Both the position numbers and the translations under genes were made by a program. The notes under the pieces were generated by a model. It saw nothing but the letters and a program-made list of their open reading frames with translations. It was not told the origin of the DNA and ran no database searches. 64,000 nt of DNA from Nocardia aurea (lineage in GTDB: Bacteria; Actinomycetota; Actinomycetes; Mycobacteriales; Mycobacteriaceae). The stretch lies in contig NZ_QCYJ01000084.1 of the NCBI RefSeq assembly GCF_003123685.1, positions 310,001 to 374,000 on the forward strand, written 5' to 3'. How positions within the stretch are numbered: position 1 is the first letter of the stretch; every line of letters begins with the position of its first letter. Positions 34,693-43,693 of the stretch are shown piece after piece.

Positions 34693-36627
34693 TCAGACGG
34701 CCACGTGACCGAAATCCAGTTTGACGAGCTGATCCGCGCGGTCGAAATACCGGTCGTCGTGCGTGATGACGATGACGGTCTTCCCGCGCCGCTTGAGATC
34801 GGCGAGGATCTCGTCGTAGAACACCTCGCGGAACCGGGGTTCCTGGTCGGCGGCCCACTCGTCGAAGAGATAGATCTGGCGGTCCTCCAGCAGTGCGGTC
34901 AACAGCGCCAACCGTTTACGCTGACCCTGGGAAAGCGCGATGGTCGACAGTTTCCCGTCCCGCACGGTCACCTTGTGCGCGATCTGCAATTCCTCCAGGT
35001 AGCGGTGCACTTCGGCGTCGATACCGGGCCGATCGAATCCGAGGTAGTCCTCGAACAGATGGAAATCGCTGAAGATGGCCGAGGAGTTCTGCCGGAACCA
35101 CTCGATGTTCTCGTGATCGATCTTCTCGCCGTTCAGCGCCACCGATCCCGACCTCGGGACATACAGTCCCGTGATCAGTTTCGCCAGCGTCGATTTGCCG
35201 CTGCCGTTGCCGCCGACGATGAAGGTGATCTGACCGGGTTCGAAGACCAGGTCGATCGGGCCGAGCTGGAATCCGGAGGCTTCCTCGCCCGCGAGCGCGG
35301 CGGGCGCGCCGACCGGAGCCGGTTGCTGACCGTGGGCACCGTGGTCGAGTCGCTTGCGGCCGTTGACATCCGGTCGCCCGCCCGGACCCGCACCGGGCGG
35401 CGGGCGATGGTGTCCACCGTGCGGCGGCGGCCCCCCGTGCCGGCCCTTCGGAGGTTTGCCCCCCGGCGGCGGCCCGACCGGATGTCCTTCGCGGGAGCCG
35501 TCGCGCGGGTCGCCCGGATGCGGGGGATGTCCGTCACCGGATGGCGCCGCGGCGGGATGTCCGCCACCGGGCGGCGGTCCGTCCGGCCCCTCCGGGAACG
35601 GCGGCACGGGCTCACCGGCGTAGGTGTAGGTGACGTTCGTCAGTTCGAGGCGTGCCTCGGTGGCCGCGGGACGGTCGGTGAAGGGCAGTTGCTCCTCGTT
35701 GTGCTGGGTCTCCATGGACAGGTTCATGGTGCGGATCTTCGCCAGCGCCACATCACCGCGCACCAGGTCGGGCAGGCGGTGCATGAAGTTCTGCATCGGC
35801 ATCGCGAGGAAGGTGGTGACCAGGACATAGCCGACCACGACGTCACGTGGCAGATCGAGTGCGGCGGCGATCCCGAACAGGATCAGCGCCATGGTGCCGA
35901 GTTGCAGTACCTGGCCGAGGCTTTGGGCGACCGAGAATTTGGTGCTGGCGTCGACGTTCTGCGCACGCAGGGTCTGCGCGGACCCGAGCAGGTGGCGGTC
36001 CATGAAGTCCCGGCGCCTGCCCCGGTGCAGTTTGAGTTCCTTGATACCGAGCGTCACGGCCTGGAACGAGCGCAGCAGCAGGTCCTCGTTCTCCCGGGCG
36101 TGGTGGTAGATGGCCCGCACCCGCTTGAGGAACAGTTCGACACACGCGATGCCGATCAGCGTGCCCGCCACCGTGATCGCGAAGATCGGGCCGGACAGGA
36201 TCGCCAGGAAGATGAAGCAACCGACGATCGTCGCCACGTCGATGCAGATCGCGGGGATCGCGGTCACGGCCTGCGACAGCGAGCGGACATCTTCGGTGAG
36301 CGTCGCGATGAGGCGATGGGTGCCGAGACGTTCCAGGTGTTCGAGCGGGGCTGAGACGACCCCGGAGCTGAGATCCGCCCGCAGCCGGAAGATGGCGTCC
36401 TGGGCCAGGCGGATCAGCAGGATCTGGGAAATCAAGCCACTCACCAGAAGGACCAGACCGGTCAGCGCGAAGCGCTGGAGCAGGTCACCGGGGCGCGGCT
36501 CGGGAGAGACGACGCTGTTGATCAGCGTCACCAGGTAGGTGTTGGCCGCACCCGCCACGAGGCCCGTGGCGATCACGCCCACGATCCGCACCCAGGAGAT
36601 GGAGATGAGGAATCTGATGAGTTGCAT
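34693..36627 (-). CDS. PvdE/YojI-like ABC half-exporter with His/Pro/Gly-rich insertion
   Basis: A 644-residue fused exporter. Residues 1-290 carry six transmembrane helices of the cyclic-peptide/siderophore export family (SyrD, PvdE, YojI). The ATPase domain has Walker A GGNGSGKST (472-480), signature LSQGQ (565-569), Walker B IYLFDE (585-590) and H-loop H623, so it should be active as a homodimer. Between the first beta strand (NVTYTYAGEP, to residue 340) and FQLGPIDLVF (453 on), about 108 residues of Gly, Pro and His (ten His) are inserted, which is not normal for the family. The gene lies 38 bases after the type III PKS gene and probably exports its product. Confidence 0.85.
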   Translation of the reverse strand: MQLIRFLISISWVRIVGVIATGLVAGAANTYLVTLINSVVSPEPRPGDLLQRFALTGLVLLVSGLISQILLIRLAQDAIFRLRADLSSGVVSAPLEHLERLGTHRLIATLTEDVRSLSQAVTAIPAICIDVATIVGCFIFLAILSGPIFAITVAGTLIGIACVELFLKRVRAIYHHARENEDLLLRSFQAVTLGIKELKLHRGRRRDFMDRHLLGSAQTLRAQNVDASTKFSVAQSLGQVLQLGTMALILFGIAAALDLPRDVVVGYVLVTTFLAMPMQNFMHRLPDLVRGDVALAKIRTMNLSMETQHNEEQLPFTDRPAATEARLELTNVTYTYAGEPVPPFPEGPDGPPPGGGHPAAAPSGDGHPPHPGDPRDGSREGHPVGPPPGGKPPKGRHGGPPPHGGHHRPPPGAGPGGRPDVNGRKRLDHGAHGQQPAPVGAPAALAGEEASGFQLGPIDLVFEPGQITFIVGGNGSGKSTLAKLITGLYVPRSGSVALNGEKIDHENIEWFRQNSSAIFSDFHLFEDYLGFDRPGIDAEVHRYLEELQIAHKVTVRDGKLSTIALSQGQRKRLALLTALLEDRQIYLFDEWAADQEPRFREVFYDEILADLKRRGKTVIVITHDDRYFDRADQLVKLDFGHVAV

Positions 36628-36665
36628 GGTTTCTGTGCTTTCTCAGGATGCCGGTGAGGTGAGGT

Positions 36666-37871
36666 TCACCGGCGGATGATGTCGAAGATCATGCCTTCGA
36701 GCGTGACGCCGGGCGCGAAGGAGAACGCCACGCCCGTGGAGATCGGGCCGGTCGATTCGGTCTGCGCGATCATGCGTTCCAGCACGAAGATCAGCGAGAC
36801 GCTCAGCATGTTGCCGTGCTCGGCCAGAACGTCCCAGCTCAGCGCCGCCGTCTCGGACGCGAGGCCCAGCGAGCGCGCCGACTCCTCGATGATCTTGGGT
36901 CCACCCGGGTGGATGGCCCACAGGTCGACATCGGCTTTGCGCAATCCGTTGGCCGCGAGGACCTCGGTGACCACGGGATCGACGCCGTTGTAGATGTATT
37001 GCGGCAGGTTCTCCGACAGCTCGCAGGTGATGCCGCTGTTGTTCACACCCAGCACGATGCCGTCCTCGGCGTCGTCGAGCAGGTGACTGAAACTGTCGCG
37101 GATCACGACACTGCCCGGCTTCAGCGGCTGGTGGACCTGGCTGGTGCCGATGACCACCGCACCGCACCCGTCGCCGAACAGGCTGTGGGTGATGACATCG
37201 TTGACATCGTCGTCGAACACGGCGTTGACCGAGCTCAACTCGATGCAGATCAGCATCGCCTTCTTGTCCGGGTGCGCCCGAACGTAATCGACGGCGGTGC
37301 GCATACCGTTCATCGCGGCGGCGCAGCCCATGAAGTTCACGACGACGCGGCTGACCTTGGGCGAGAGGCCCAGCTGTTTGACCACGGCGACATCGACCCC
37401 CGGGGCGATGAAGCCGGTGCTGGTGACGAAGACCAGCATTCCGATGTCCGACTTGTCCTCGATGCCCGCGACCGCGCGTCCGGCCACGTCGACGGCCAGC
37501 GGAACCGCGTGCTCGTAGAACAGGTTCATCCGCTCGCGGATGGTGCCGGGTTTGCGGCTGTATTCCAGGAATTCGGGGTCGAGCGGATCGACCGCCAGGC
37601 GACGGGTGTCGATTCTGGTCTTCTGATAGATACGGGCGATCCTGGTCCGCTGCTGTTCGTCGCCGAACAGTTCGGCCACCTGTCCGGCGGCCGCGGCCTG
37701 GTCGAATACCTGTGCGGGCGAACCCGTCGCGATACTTTCGATCACACCCACTGTGATCGGCGGCGCCGGCGGCATCATGCGCTCGGCGAGATCGTGCCCG
37801 TGCTCCCCATCCGCCAGGTGGCGGGTTGTCCCCAGGCTGCGAACGCTGCCTTCCTCGATCGTTACAGACAC
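36666..37871 (-). CDS. type III polyketide synthase
   Basis: A 401-residue chalcone-synthase-fold enzyme. The catalytic triad is present: nucleophile C183 in NFMGCAAAMNGM, H321 in AIHPGGPK and N354 in EHGNMLS. It elongates an acyl-CoA starter with malonyl-CoA and cyclises it to pyrones or resorcinols; the similarity to mycobacterial PKS11/PKS18-type enzymes suggests long-chain acyl starters (inference). The GTG at 37871 has AAAGG 9-10 bases upstream. It sits between a b5-desaturase gene (91 bases upstream) and an ABC exporter gene (38 bases downstream), forming a compact operon on the minus strand. Confidence 0.92.
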   Translation of the reverse strand: MSVTIEEGSVRSLGTTRHLADGEHGHDLAERMMPPAPPITVGVIESIATGSPAQVFDQAAAAGQVAELFGDEQQRTRIARIYQKTRIDTRRLAVDPLDPEFLEYSRKPGTIRERMNLFYEHAVPLAVDVAGRAVAGIEDKSDIGMLVFVTSTGFIAPGVDVAVVKQLGLSPKVSRVVVNFMGCAAAMNGMRTAVDYVRAHPDKKAMLICIELSSVNAVFDDDVNDVITHSLFGDGCGAVVIGTSQVHQPLKPGSVVIRDSFSHLLDDAEDGIVLGVNNSGITCELSENLPQYIYNGVDPVVTEVLAANGLRKADVDLWAIHPGGPKIIEESARSLGLASETAALSWDVLAEHGNMLSVSLIFVLERMIAQTESTGPISTGVAFSFAPGVTLEGMIFDIIRR

Positions 37872-37962
37872 GACTCTCTACCTTTCGAAATAAATGTGTT
37901 GAACTCACCGCCTGCGAGTGGATGACGTGGCGGACGAACTGTTGATATGAATCGGAATCGAG

Positions 37963-39516
37963 TCAGACCGTGCCGATTCCGGTGAACCCCTGAACCGTGT
38001 AGACGGCGCAGGTCTTCAGAGCCGATGGCGAGCAGTGCTCGCGGACGAAGCCCCAATCGCGCTCCTTGGCCTCGTCCGACCGCGAGAGCAGATAGGTCCT
38101 GATCTGTTTCGGGAACCGGTCGGTGAAGAAACTCTTCGCCGGAATCCACTCCACGCCGAATTTCGCGGCCTCCTCGCGCAGGACGTCCTCGGTGGCGATA
38201 TTGGCGAATCCGCTGCGCTGGTAGGGCAGGACGTGGTGGACGCGATGCGAACTCAGACCGGCGGAGAGGAAGCAGTCGACGTAGCGGTTACCGACGACTT
38301 TGAGGTCGTAGGCCTGCTCGAGCTGGTTGACGCCCCAGTCCTCGGTATCGGTGTGCAGTTCCTCGGTCTCCAATTCGAAATCGTGGCTGGCGACGACGAG
38401 GAAGGTGCTGATCCACAGCGAGAACACGAACTGCAATGCCCAGGCCAGGAAGTCACCCGCCGCGACGAACAGCGCCAATTCGGCCACCAGCAGGAAGCGC
38501 ACGCCGAACGATCCGATGAAATGCGGCAGCGCGCCGCCCCAGGTCCCGTACATCTCCTTGACGCCGACCTTTCGGGTCAGCCTGCAGACGTCGAGCAGTC
38601 GGATGGTCATGCCGGTGAGCGTGTGCCCGAATTTGTGGATCGTGTGGATCGGTATCCGGTACAGCCGCGGCACCCGCATCATCATCGTGAAGACGTTCTT
38701 CTTGATGTCGACTTCGCTCTGGGTGTGCGGGTGGTGCAACAGCGCGTGGCCGTCGGCGGTGACGAACGCCAGCGCTACGTAGTTGAAATCGAAGGCGTTG
38801 GTGTAGACCTTGTTCATGCCCTTCTGGGCACGGTGGATCGCGTAGTGGCCGAAGCCCGCCAGCGAACTGCGCAGCAGCACCATCGCGATCACGAAGATCG
38901 GCAGCGGCATCCAGCCCGGTTCGGCCAGTCGCAGACCCTGGACCGCGAAGTAGGCGACGGCCAGCAGCGCGACGACGATGTTGAAGATCGTGTCCATTCG
39001 CTTGATCCGGGCCGCCAGCTCGGGATTGCGCAGCCGCGCCTTGACCTTGTGCAGCAGGTCTTCCTTGTTGTCGAAGCTGTACTTCGGGGTGTCGCGCCAG
39101 CTGTCGAAACCCTCGTTGAACAGGAAGTCCGGCGCGTTGTTGGTGGGATGGATGTCCTCGGGAAGGGCGTCGCGGTTCAGCGAATACCGCTGCAGCATCC
39201 GCTCGACCGCCTCGGGATTCTTGTGGTACGAGCCGATGATCGAGGTGATGTCGCGGTTTTTCGTACGGCCGATGAAGAACTCGCCGCCGGGATGCTTGGA
39301 GATCCAGTCGCTGAGGTCGTAGGCTTTGCCGTTGTACACCCACACGTTCGAGATCGGCGGTGGGCCGTCCGGAGCGGGAGGCCGACGGAATTCCTGTTCG
39401 GCTGCCGACTGGTCGGCGGTGCCCTGTTCCGTGGTGGCCGTTTCGGCGGTGATCGGTACGGTGGCGACCAGTTCGGTTGTGGCCTTCTCATCCACGTCGG
39501 GCTGGGTGTTCGTCAT
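37963..39516 (-). CDS. cytochrome b5-fused acyl desaturase
   Basis: A 517-residue membrane enzyme. Residues 50-115 form a cytochrome b5-like heme domain with HPGGEFF (H75) and a second likely heme ligand in SYHKN (H98). The desaturase core has three histidine boxes: GHYAIH (H224, H228), HALLHH (H257, H261, H262) and HRVHH (H424, H427, H428), set among four to six hydrophobic helices. This layout is that of front-end/acyl-lipid desaturases that carry their own electron donor. ATG 39516 has GAAGGA 7 bases upstream. It is the first gene of the operon with the type III PKS and ABC exporter, so it may desaturate the acyl starter or the product tail. Confidence 0.85.
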   Translation of the reverse strand: MTNTQPDVDEKATTELVATVPITAETATTEQGTADQSAAEQEFRRPPAPDGPPPISNVWVYNGKAYDLSDWISKHPGGEFFIGRTKNRDITSIIGSYHKNPEAVERMLQRYSLNRDALPEDIHPTNNAPDFLFNEGFDSWRDTPKYSFDNKEDLLHKVKARLRNPELAARIKRMDTIFNIVVALLAVAYFAVQGLRLAEPGWMPLPIFVIAMVLLRSSLAGFGHYAIHRAQKGMNKVYTNAFDFNYVALAFVTADGHALLHHPHTQSEVDIKKNVFTMMMRVPRLYRIPIHTIHKFGHTLTGMTIRLLDVCRLTRKVGVKEMYGTWGGALPHFIGSFGVRFLLVAELALFVAAGDFLAWALQFVFSLWISTFLVVASHDFELETEELHTDTEDWGVNQLEQAYDLKVVGNRYVDCFLSAGLSSHRVHHVLPYQRSGFANIATEDVLREEAAKFGVEWIPAKSFFTDRFPKQIRTYLLSRSDEAKERDWGFVREHCSPSALKTCAVYTVQGFTGIGTV

Positions 39517-39957
39517 CGGTGTTCCTTCGTTGCTGATTCGCGGTCGGACGGCCGTATCGCTTCCGGCCGGAGGTTTTTCGAGGCATTCCTCGCGAAGTGC
39601 GTGGGGCGCGATAGTCGGTTGATCCGGGGTATTTCCCCTGGTCGCACCTGCCGTCCGAATGCTCATGGACAGTATCGTGCTTGCAGCGCCTAACGTCTCA
39701 CTAAACAATCCCTTAACCCGTATCGCGGTCGCGGCGGGTTCGCCCCCGGGTCTATGCGAGAAGACCGATCACAGGGTAACGTCGGCGCCCGCAGCAGTTC
39801 CAGACCGTGGTTCGGCCAAGGGTCGGCCGCATGGACCCGGTCAATCGGGACGGCTTCTCCGTCAGGCGAAGTGCTGCATACTACGACTCAGCCGACAGCA
39901 GAAGCTGCCGGCTTCAACCCTGGTCGATGGACCATATGCACTCTCTGGGGGCAGAAC
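39517..39957. other. divergent intergenic region, PKS operon and LppX-like gene
   Basis: 441 bases without a supportable gene. On the minus strand TACTGT (39674-39669) is a possible -10 for the desaturase operon, which would give a leader of about 145 bases. On the plus strand CATACT (near 39875-39880) is a possible -10 for the lipoprotein gene. No strong operator was found. Confidence 0.4.
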
Positions 39958-40794
39958 ATGAGTGACTTGTCAACGCGCACTTCAACAACTCTCAAACCTC
40001 GGATCGGCAGGCTTTCGCCGGTGCGATTCGGCACCGTCGCGATCGCGGCCTCGCTGTTCGCGGCGGTCGTGACCGGCTGTGGCTCGGACGATTCGAGCAC
40101 CACTTCCACCGCGGCGACGGCGACCGGCCCGCTGCCGGAAGCCACCCAGATCGTGCAGGAATCCGCCAAGACCACCCAGACCCTGCAGGCGGTCCACCTG
40201 AACCTGGCCGTCACCAACATCCCGAACCTGCCGGTCGAGACGGTTTCCGCCGATGTGACCAACCAGCCGCAGGGCGCCGGTGCGGCGCAGGGCGAGGCGA
40301 AGGTCCGCACCAAGCCGGACGCGCCGTTCATCAAGGCGAAGTTCGTCGTCGTCGACAAGTCCATGTGGGCGCAGCTCGAGGACGGCAAGTACGCCGATCT
40401 CGGTCCCTCGGAGAAGATCTACGATCCGGGCGTCATCCTCGACAAGGACAAGGGCCTGGCCAATGTCATCGCGAAGGTGCAGAACCCGAAGGTCGAAGGA
40501 CGCGAGACCATCGAGGGCACCGCGGTCGTCAAGGTGAGCGGAACCATCGACGCCTCGGTCATCGACCCGATCGTGCCGAAGTCCGGTGACGGTGGCGGCT
40601 CGCTCCCGATCACGCTCTACATCGCCGATGTCGCTCCGCCGAGCGGTTCGGAATCGGTGCAGCCGTCGGCCGCCCCCTCGACCGGCGCCGGCCCGAACCT
40701 GGTCCGCGCGGTCATCAAGAAGGGCGACGGATCGATCAACGTGACGCTGTCCAACTGGGCCAAGCCGGTGACCGTCACCAAGCCCCAGGGGTAA
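39958..40794 (+). CDS. LppX/LprA/LprF/LprG-family lipoprotein
   Basis: A 278-residue protein with a signal peptide ending in the lipobox VVTGC. The mature domain starts LPEATQIVQESAKTTQTLQA and runs LNLAVTNIPNLPVETVSADV to KFVVVDKSMWAQLEDGKYAD, the pattern of LppX_LprAFG proteins, whose hydrophobic cavity binds triacylated lipids and carries them across the periplasm. A Ser/Pro/Ala-rich tail near residue 240 is extra. M. tuberculosis LprG pairs with the P55 exporter, but no P55-like gene is adjacent here. The neighbouring PKS operon makes a lipid-transport role attractive, though unproven. ATG 39958 has GGGGGC 5-6 bases upstream. Confidence 0.8.
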   Translation: MSDLSTRTSTTLKPRIGRLSPVRFGTVAIAASLFAAVVTGCGSDDSSTTSTAATATGPLPEATQIVQESAKTTQTLQAVHLNLAVTNIPNLPVETVSADVTNQPQGAGAAQGEAKVRTKPDAPFIKAKFVVVDKSMWAQLEDGKYADLGPSEKIYDPGVILDKDKGLANVIAKVQNPKVEGRETIEGTAVVKVSGTIDASVIDPIVPKSGDGGGSLPITLYIADVAPPSGSESVQPSAAPSTGAGPNLVRAVIKKGDGSINVTLSNWAKPVTVTKPQG

Positions 40795-40821
40795 TTGCGC
40801 AGCAGTAACTCTCGGCTGAGA

Positions 40822-40880
40822 AACCGGTCGGGTACGCGGAAAGTCGGCGGTCGCCGTCTACCGCGCACCCGGCCGGTTTT
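40822..40880. terminator. bidirectional hairpin between lppX-like gene and prrB
   Basis: AACCGGTCGGGTACGCGG pairs with CCGCGCACCCGGCCGGTT over 18 positions with one G-T and one mismatch, and a T-rich run follows on the plus strand. Confidence 0.75.
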
Positions 40881-40993
40881 CGTATGTCCTGTGGATAACT
40901 CGCGGTTCGCCGGAATCGAGTTGTGGCGGAACCCTTCGCCGATACTGTGGACAGCTGTGCACGGCTCGCGACACCCAGCGATGGTCGCGTGCG

Positions 40994-42382
40994 CTAGCCG
41001 TGTGTACCGCGCTGCGGAAGTTCGAGCACCAAGCGCGCGCCGCCCAGCGGGCTGTCGGCGAAATACGCGCGCCCGCCGTGCAACTGGGCCTGCTGGGCGA
41101 CCAGGGCGAGGCCGAGTCCCGATCCGCCCTTACTGGCCTGGCTGCCGCGGAAGAAACGTTCGAAAACCGCCGCGCGCTCCTCGGCGGGCACCCCGCGGCC
41201 GTTGTCGTCGACGGTGATCACGATGCGGTCCGGCGCGGTGCGGTGCGCCGAGACCAGGGCTCGGGTGGCGCGGCCGTGTTTGAGCGAGTTGGCGAGCGCG
41301 TTGTCCACGGCCAGGCGCAGACCGGCGGGCAGACCGCGGGTCACCAATTCGGCGTCGGTGTCGATATCGACGGTGAGACCGGGGAAGTGGCGCATGGCGT
41401 CGTGTGCGGCCTGGTCGCAGATATCGCCGACATCGGTGTCGACATGATCGCGGGCGTTGGTCAGATCGCCGGTGGCGAGTCGTTCGAGCGCGGCCAGCGT
41501 CGTCTCGACGCGTCCCTGACTGCGTTGCAGGTCGGCCAGGATCTCGGTGCGCTGAGCCTCGTCCAGGTCCAGGGTTGTCAGTACTTCGAGATCGGTGCGC
41601 ATCGCGGTGAGCGGGGTGCGCAATTCGTGCGCGGAGACGGCGGCGAAATCGCGCGCGGTCTCCAGCGCGGCGGCCGTTCGGGACTGTGCCTGGTCGACGC
41701 GCGCCAGCATGGTGTTGACGGCGTCGGCGAGTTTCTCGGCCTCCCGTACACCCGAACCGTCCACGGGCGGACGGGGATCGTCGGCTTCGGGGTAGGCGCT
41801 GTGGGCGCTGACCTGACGGGTGAGATCCACGATCGGACGCACCGCGCGACCCGCCAGCAACCAGCCGAGCGCCGCCGTCGCGGCGATGGCGAGCAGCGCT
41901 CCGGCGAGCACCCAGCGCTGTTGCTCCTCGGTTGCTCGCGCGGCCTCCTCGGCCGGGATCCCCAGCGAGACGGTGCGGCCCTGCGGCTGGTTCTCGGATG
42001 TGGTCAGAATGCGATAGGGGGTGCCGTCCACCTCGGCGGTATGCGAACCGGTCGGCAGGTCGGGTAACTCGGTCGTACTGCTCGCGAGCACGGAACCGTT
42101 CTCCCGCACCGTCACCGCGATCTGGTTGTTCAGTCCGGTGAGGCCGACCAGGCCGACCGCGATGACCGGTTCGATCAGGACCAGACGCGAGGCGAGGGCC
42201 AGTTGCTGATCGCTCTGCTGGAGGTTGTTGCGCTCGATCGCGCGAATACTGATCAGGCTGAGCAGGGTCACGATGATCACCGCGCCCATCGCCGCCGCTC
42301 CCGCGACCCTGGTGCGCAGTGAGAACGTCCGTCGCCGCCGCCCGCGTCGCCGCCCTCGTCGCTCCGTCGGAGCCGAGGTCAT
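40994..42382 (-). CDS. prrB: PrrB-type sensor histidine kinase
   Basis: A 462-residue kinase. Two transmembrane helices ([20 protein letters not shown] and [19 protein letters not shown]) flank an extracytoplasmic sensor of about 100 residues. A HAMP segment follows, then the dimerisation box [17 protein letters not shown] with the phospho-accepting His, the ATP N box [15 protein letters not shown], the G1 box [11 protein letters not shown] and the G2 box [19 protein letters not shown]. It phosphorylates PrrA. The ATG overlaps the prrA stop (ATGA at 42379-42382). In M. tuberculosis the PrrAB pair is essential and linked to nitrogen and redox adaptation. The Arg-rich N terminus is cytoplasmic. 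Confidence 0.92.
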   Translation of the reverse strand: MTSAPTERRGRRRGRRRRTFSLRTRVAGAAAMGAVIIVTLLSLISIRAIERNNLQQSDQQLALASRLVLIEPVIAVGLVGLTGLNNQIAVTVRENGSVLASSTTELPDLPTGSHTAEVDGTPYRILTTSENQPQGRTVSLGIPAEEAARATEEQQRWVLAGALLAIAATAALGWLLAGRAVRPIVDLTRQVSAHSAYPEADDPRPPVDGSGVREAEKLADAVNTMLARVDQAQSRTAAALETARDFAAVSAHELRTPLTAMRTDLEVLTTLDLDEAQRTEILADLQRSQGRVETTLAALERLATGDLTNARDHVDTDVGDICDQAAHDAMRHFPGLTVDIDTDAELVTRGLPAGLRLAVDNALANSLKHGRATRALVSAHRTAPDRIVITVDDNGRGVPAEERAAVFERFFRGSQASKGGSGLGLALVAQQAQLHGGRAYFADSPLGGARLVLELPQRGTHG

Positions 42383-43086
42383 TTCGGCGCCCGGAGGACG
42401 AACCCCACTCCGCGAATGGTGTGCAGCAGCCGGGGGGTTTCGCCGATCTCGAGTTTGCGGCGCAGGTATCCGACGAAGACGTCGACCACATTGGTGTCGG
42501 CCGCGAAGTCGTAACCCCACACCAGTTCCAGCAGCCGTTCCCGGCTGAGCACCACACCGGTGTTGCGCGCCAACGTCGACAGCAGTTCGAATTCCCGCTT
42601 GGTGAGCTCGATTTCCTCGCCGTGCAGGATCGCGCGATAGCCGTCGACATCGATCTCGAGCGGACCGACGGTGATCGCGCCCGGCGTCGGCGTCGGGGGA
42701 GTGTCGGACCGGCGGCGCAGCAATGCCTTGATACGCGCTACCAGTTCGGCGAGCACGAACGGTTTCACCAGGTAATCGTCGGCGCCGGACTCCAATCCGG
42801 AGATACGGTCGTCGACCGAGGCGCGCGCGCTGAGCACACAGATCGGCACCTCGTTGCCGAGGGCGCGCAGCGCGGTCACCACGCCCGCGCCGTCGAGCAC
42901 CGGCATATTCATATCGAGCACGATGGCGTCCGGCGCGTGTTCGTTCACGCTGCGCAGCGCCGCGGCTCCGTCACGGGCGACGAGCACCGTGAATCCGGAA
43001 AGCCTGAGTCCACGCTCGACCGAGCCGAGAACGTCCTCGTCGTCATCGACGACGAGGACGGTCGGGGTCGTAGTCACCTCGGGCAT
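42379..43086 (-). CDS. prrA: PrrA response regulator
   Basis: A 235-residue OmpR/PhoB-type regulator. The receiver domain has the acidic pocket VVDDDEDV, phosphoacceptor D58 in VLDMNMP, and the conserved K in YLVKPF. The C-terminal winged helix includes [20 protein letters not shown] and [19 protein letters not shown]. The match to M. tuberculosis PrrA extends over the whole length. ATG 43086 has GGAGAGG 4-5 bases upstream; an ATG at 43122 would add 12 residues with no SD. The stop overlaps the prrB start, so the two are translationally coupled. Confidence 0.95.
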   Translation of the reverse strand: MPEVTTTPTVLVVDDDEDVLGSVERGLRLSGFTVLVARDGAAALRSVNEHAPDAIVLDMNMPVLDGAGVVTALRALGNEVPICVLSARASVDDRISGLESGADDYLVKPFVLAELVARIKALLRRRSDTPPTPTPGAITVGPLEIDVDGYRAILHGEEIELTKREFELLSTLARNTGVVLSRERLLELVWGYDFAADTNVVDVFVGYLRRKLEIGETPRLLHTIRGVGFVLRAPK

Positions 43087-43186
43087 TGTCGCCTCTCCGC
43101 GTTCGCCGGTCGTTGGTGTCATCAAGAGTCTCGCACCGGGCCGGTTGTTCGGCGGAAGGCTGGAGTCTGGCGTGCCTGAAACCGGG

Positions 43187-43573
43187 TCAGTAGTTGTGGC
43201 AGACCGCCGCCACGGTGGCGATCGTCTCGGCCAGTTCGGCCGCGCGCGGATCGTTCTCCGCCTGCTGGGCCGCTTCCGGGTTCTGGTCGATGCGACGCTG
43301 CAACTCGGCGCGACGCTGTTCGACGGGCTGGTCGAACGAGCGCTGCAATTCGGCCTTCTGGCTGGGGTTGGCGTCGAGCAACGCGGCCAGCTGCGGCGAT
43401 TCCACATGCAGTGCGGCGTCGACCTGGGCGAAGGTGCAGTCGCTGTTGAGCAGCGGCGCGACCAGATCGTTCGGCGCCGCCGCGGCGATGCCGGGACTCA
43501 GGAGTACCGCCGCGCTCGCGACACCACCCGCGGCGAGAGCGGCGAGGGTGGTACGGCTGCGAAAACGCTTCAT
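43187..43573 (-). CDS. secreted hemophore-like protein
   Basis: A 128-residue secreted protein. The signal peptide ends GIAAAAP (about residue 34); the mature part is a small helical domain with two cysteines (DCTFAQV and VCHNY at the C terminus) that likely form a disulfide. It matches the hemophore-related family of Mycobacteriales, the relatives of heme-binding Rv0203. Gln/Arg-rich helices fill the middle. A TGGAGG sequence lies 5-6 bases before the ATG. It precedes prrA by 100 bases on the same strand, but no functional link is evident. Confidence 0.75.
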   Translation of the reverse strand: MKRFRSRTTLAALAAGGVASAAVLLSPGIAAAAPNDLVAPLLNSDCTFAQVDAALHVESPQLAALLDANPSQKAELQRSFDQPVEQRRAELQRRIDQNPEAAQQAENDPRAAELAETIATVAAVCHNY

Positions 43574-43693
43574 TGTGCCTCCAGATAACGGTTCGTGTTA
43601 ACGAATTACCCCGTCGACGCTATGGCGTCGCGCTGGCACCGGGTTGAACTCTTTCTGAGAGATCTATGAGAGACCGACCGCGACCGATCGGAG

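Noticed and set aside
37963..39708. Extended desaturase start at 39708
   Set aside because: The extra 64 residues have no family similarity, and the ATG at 39516 has an SD sequence.
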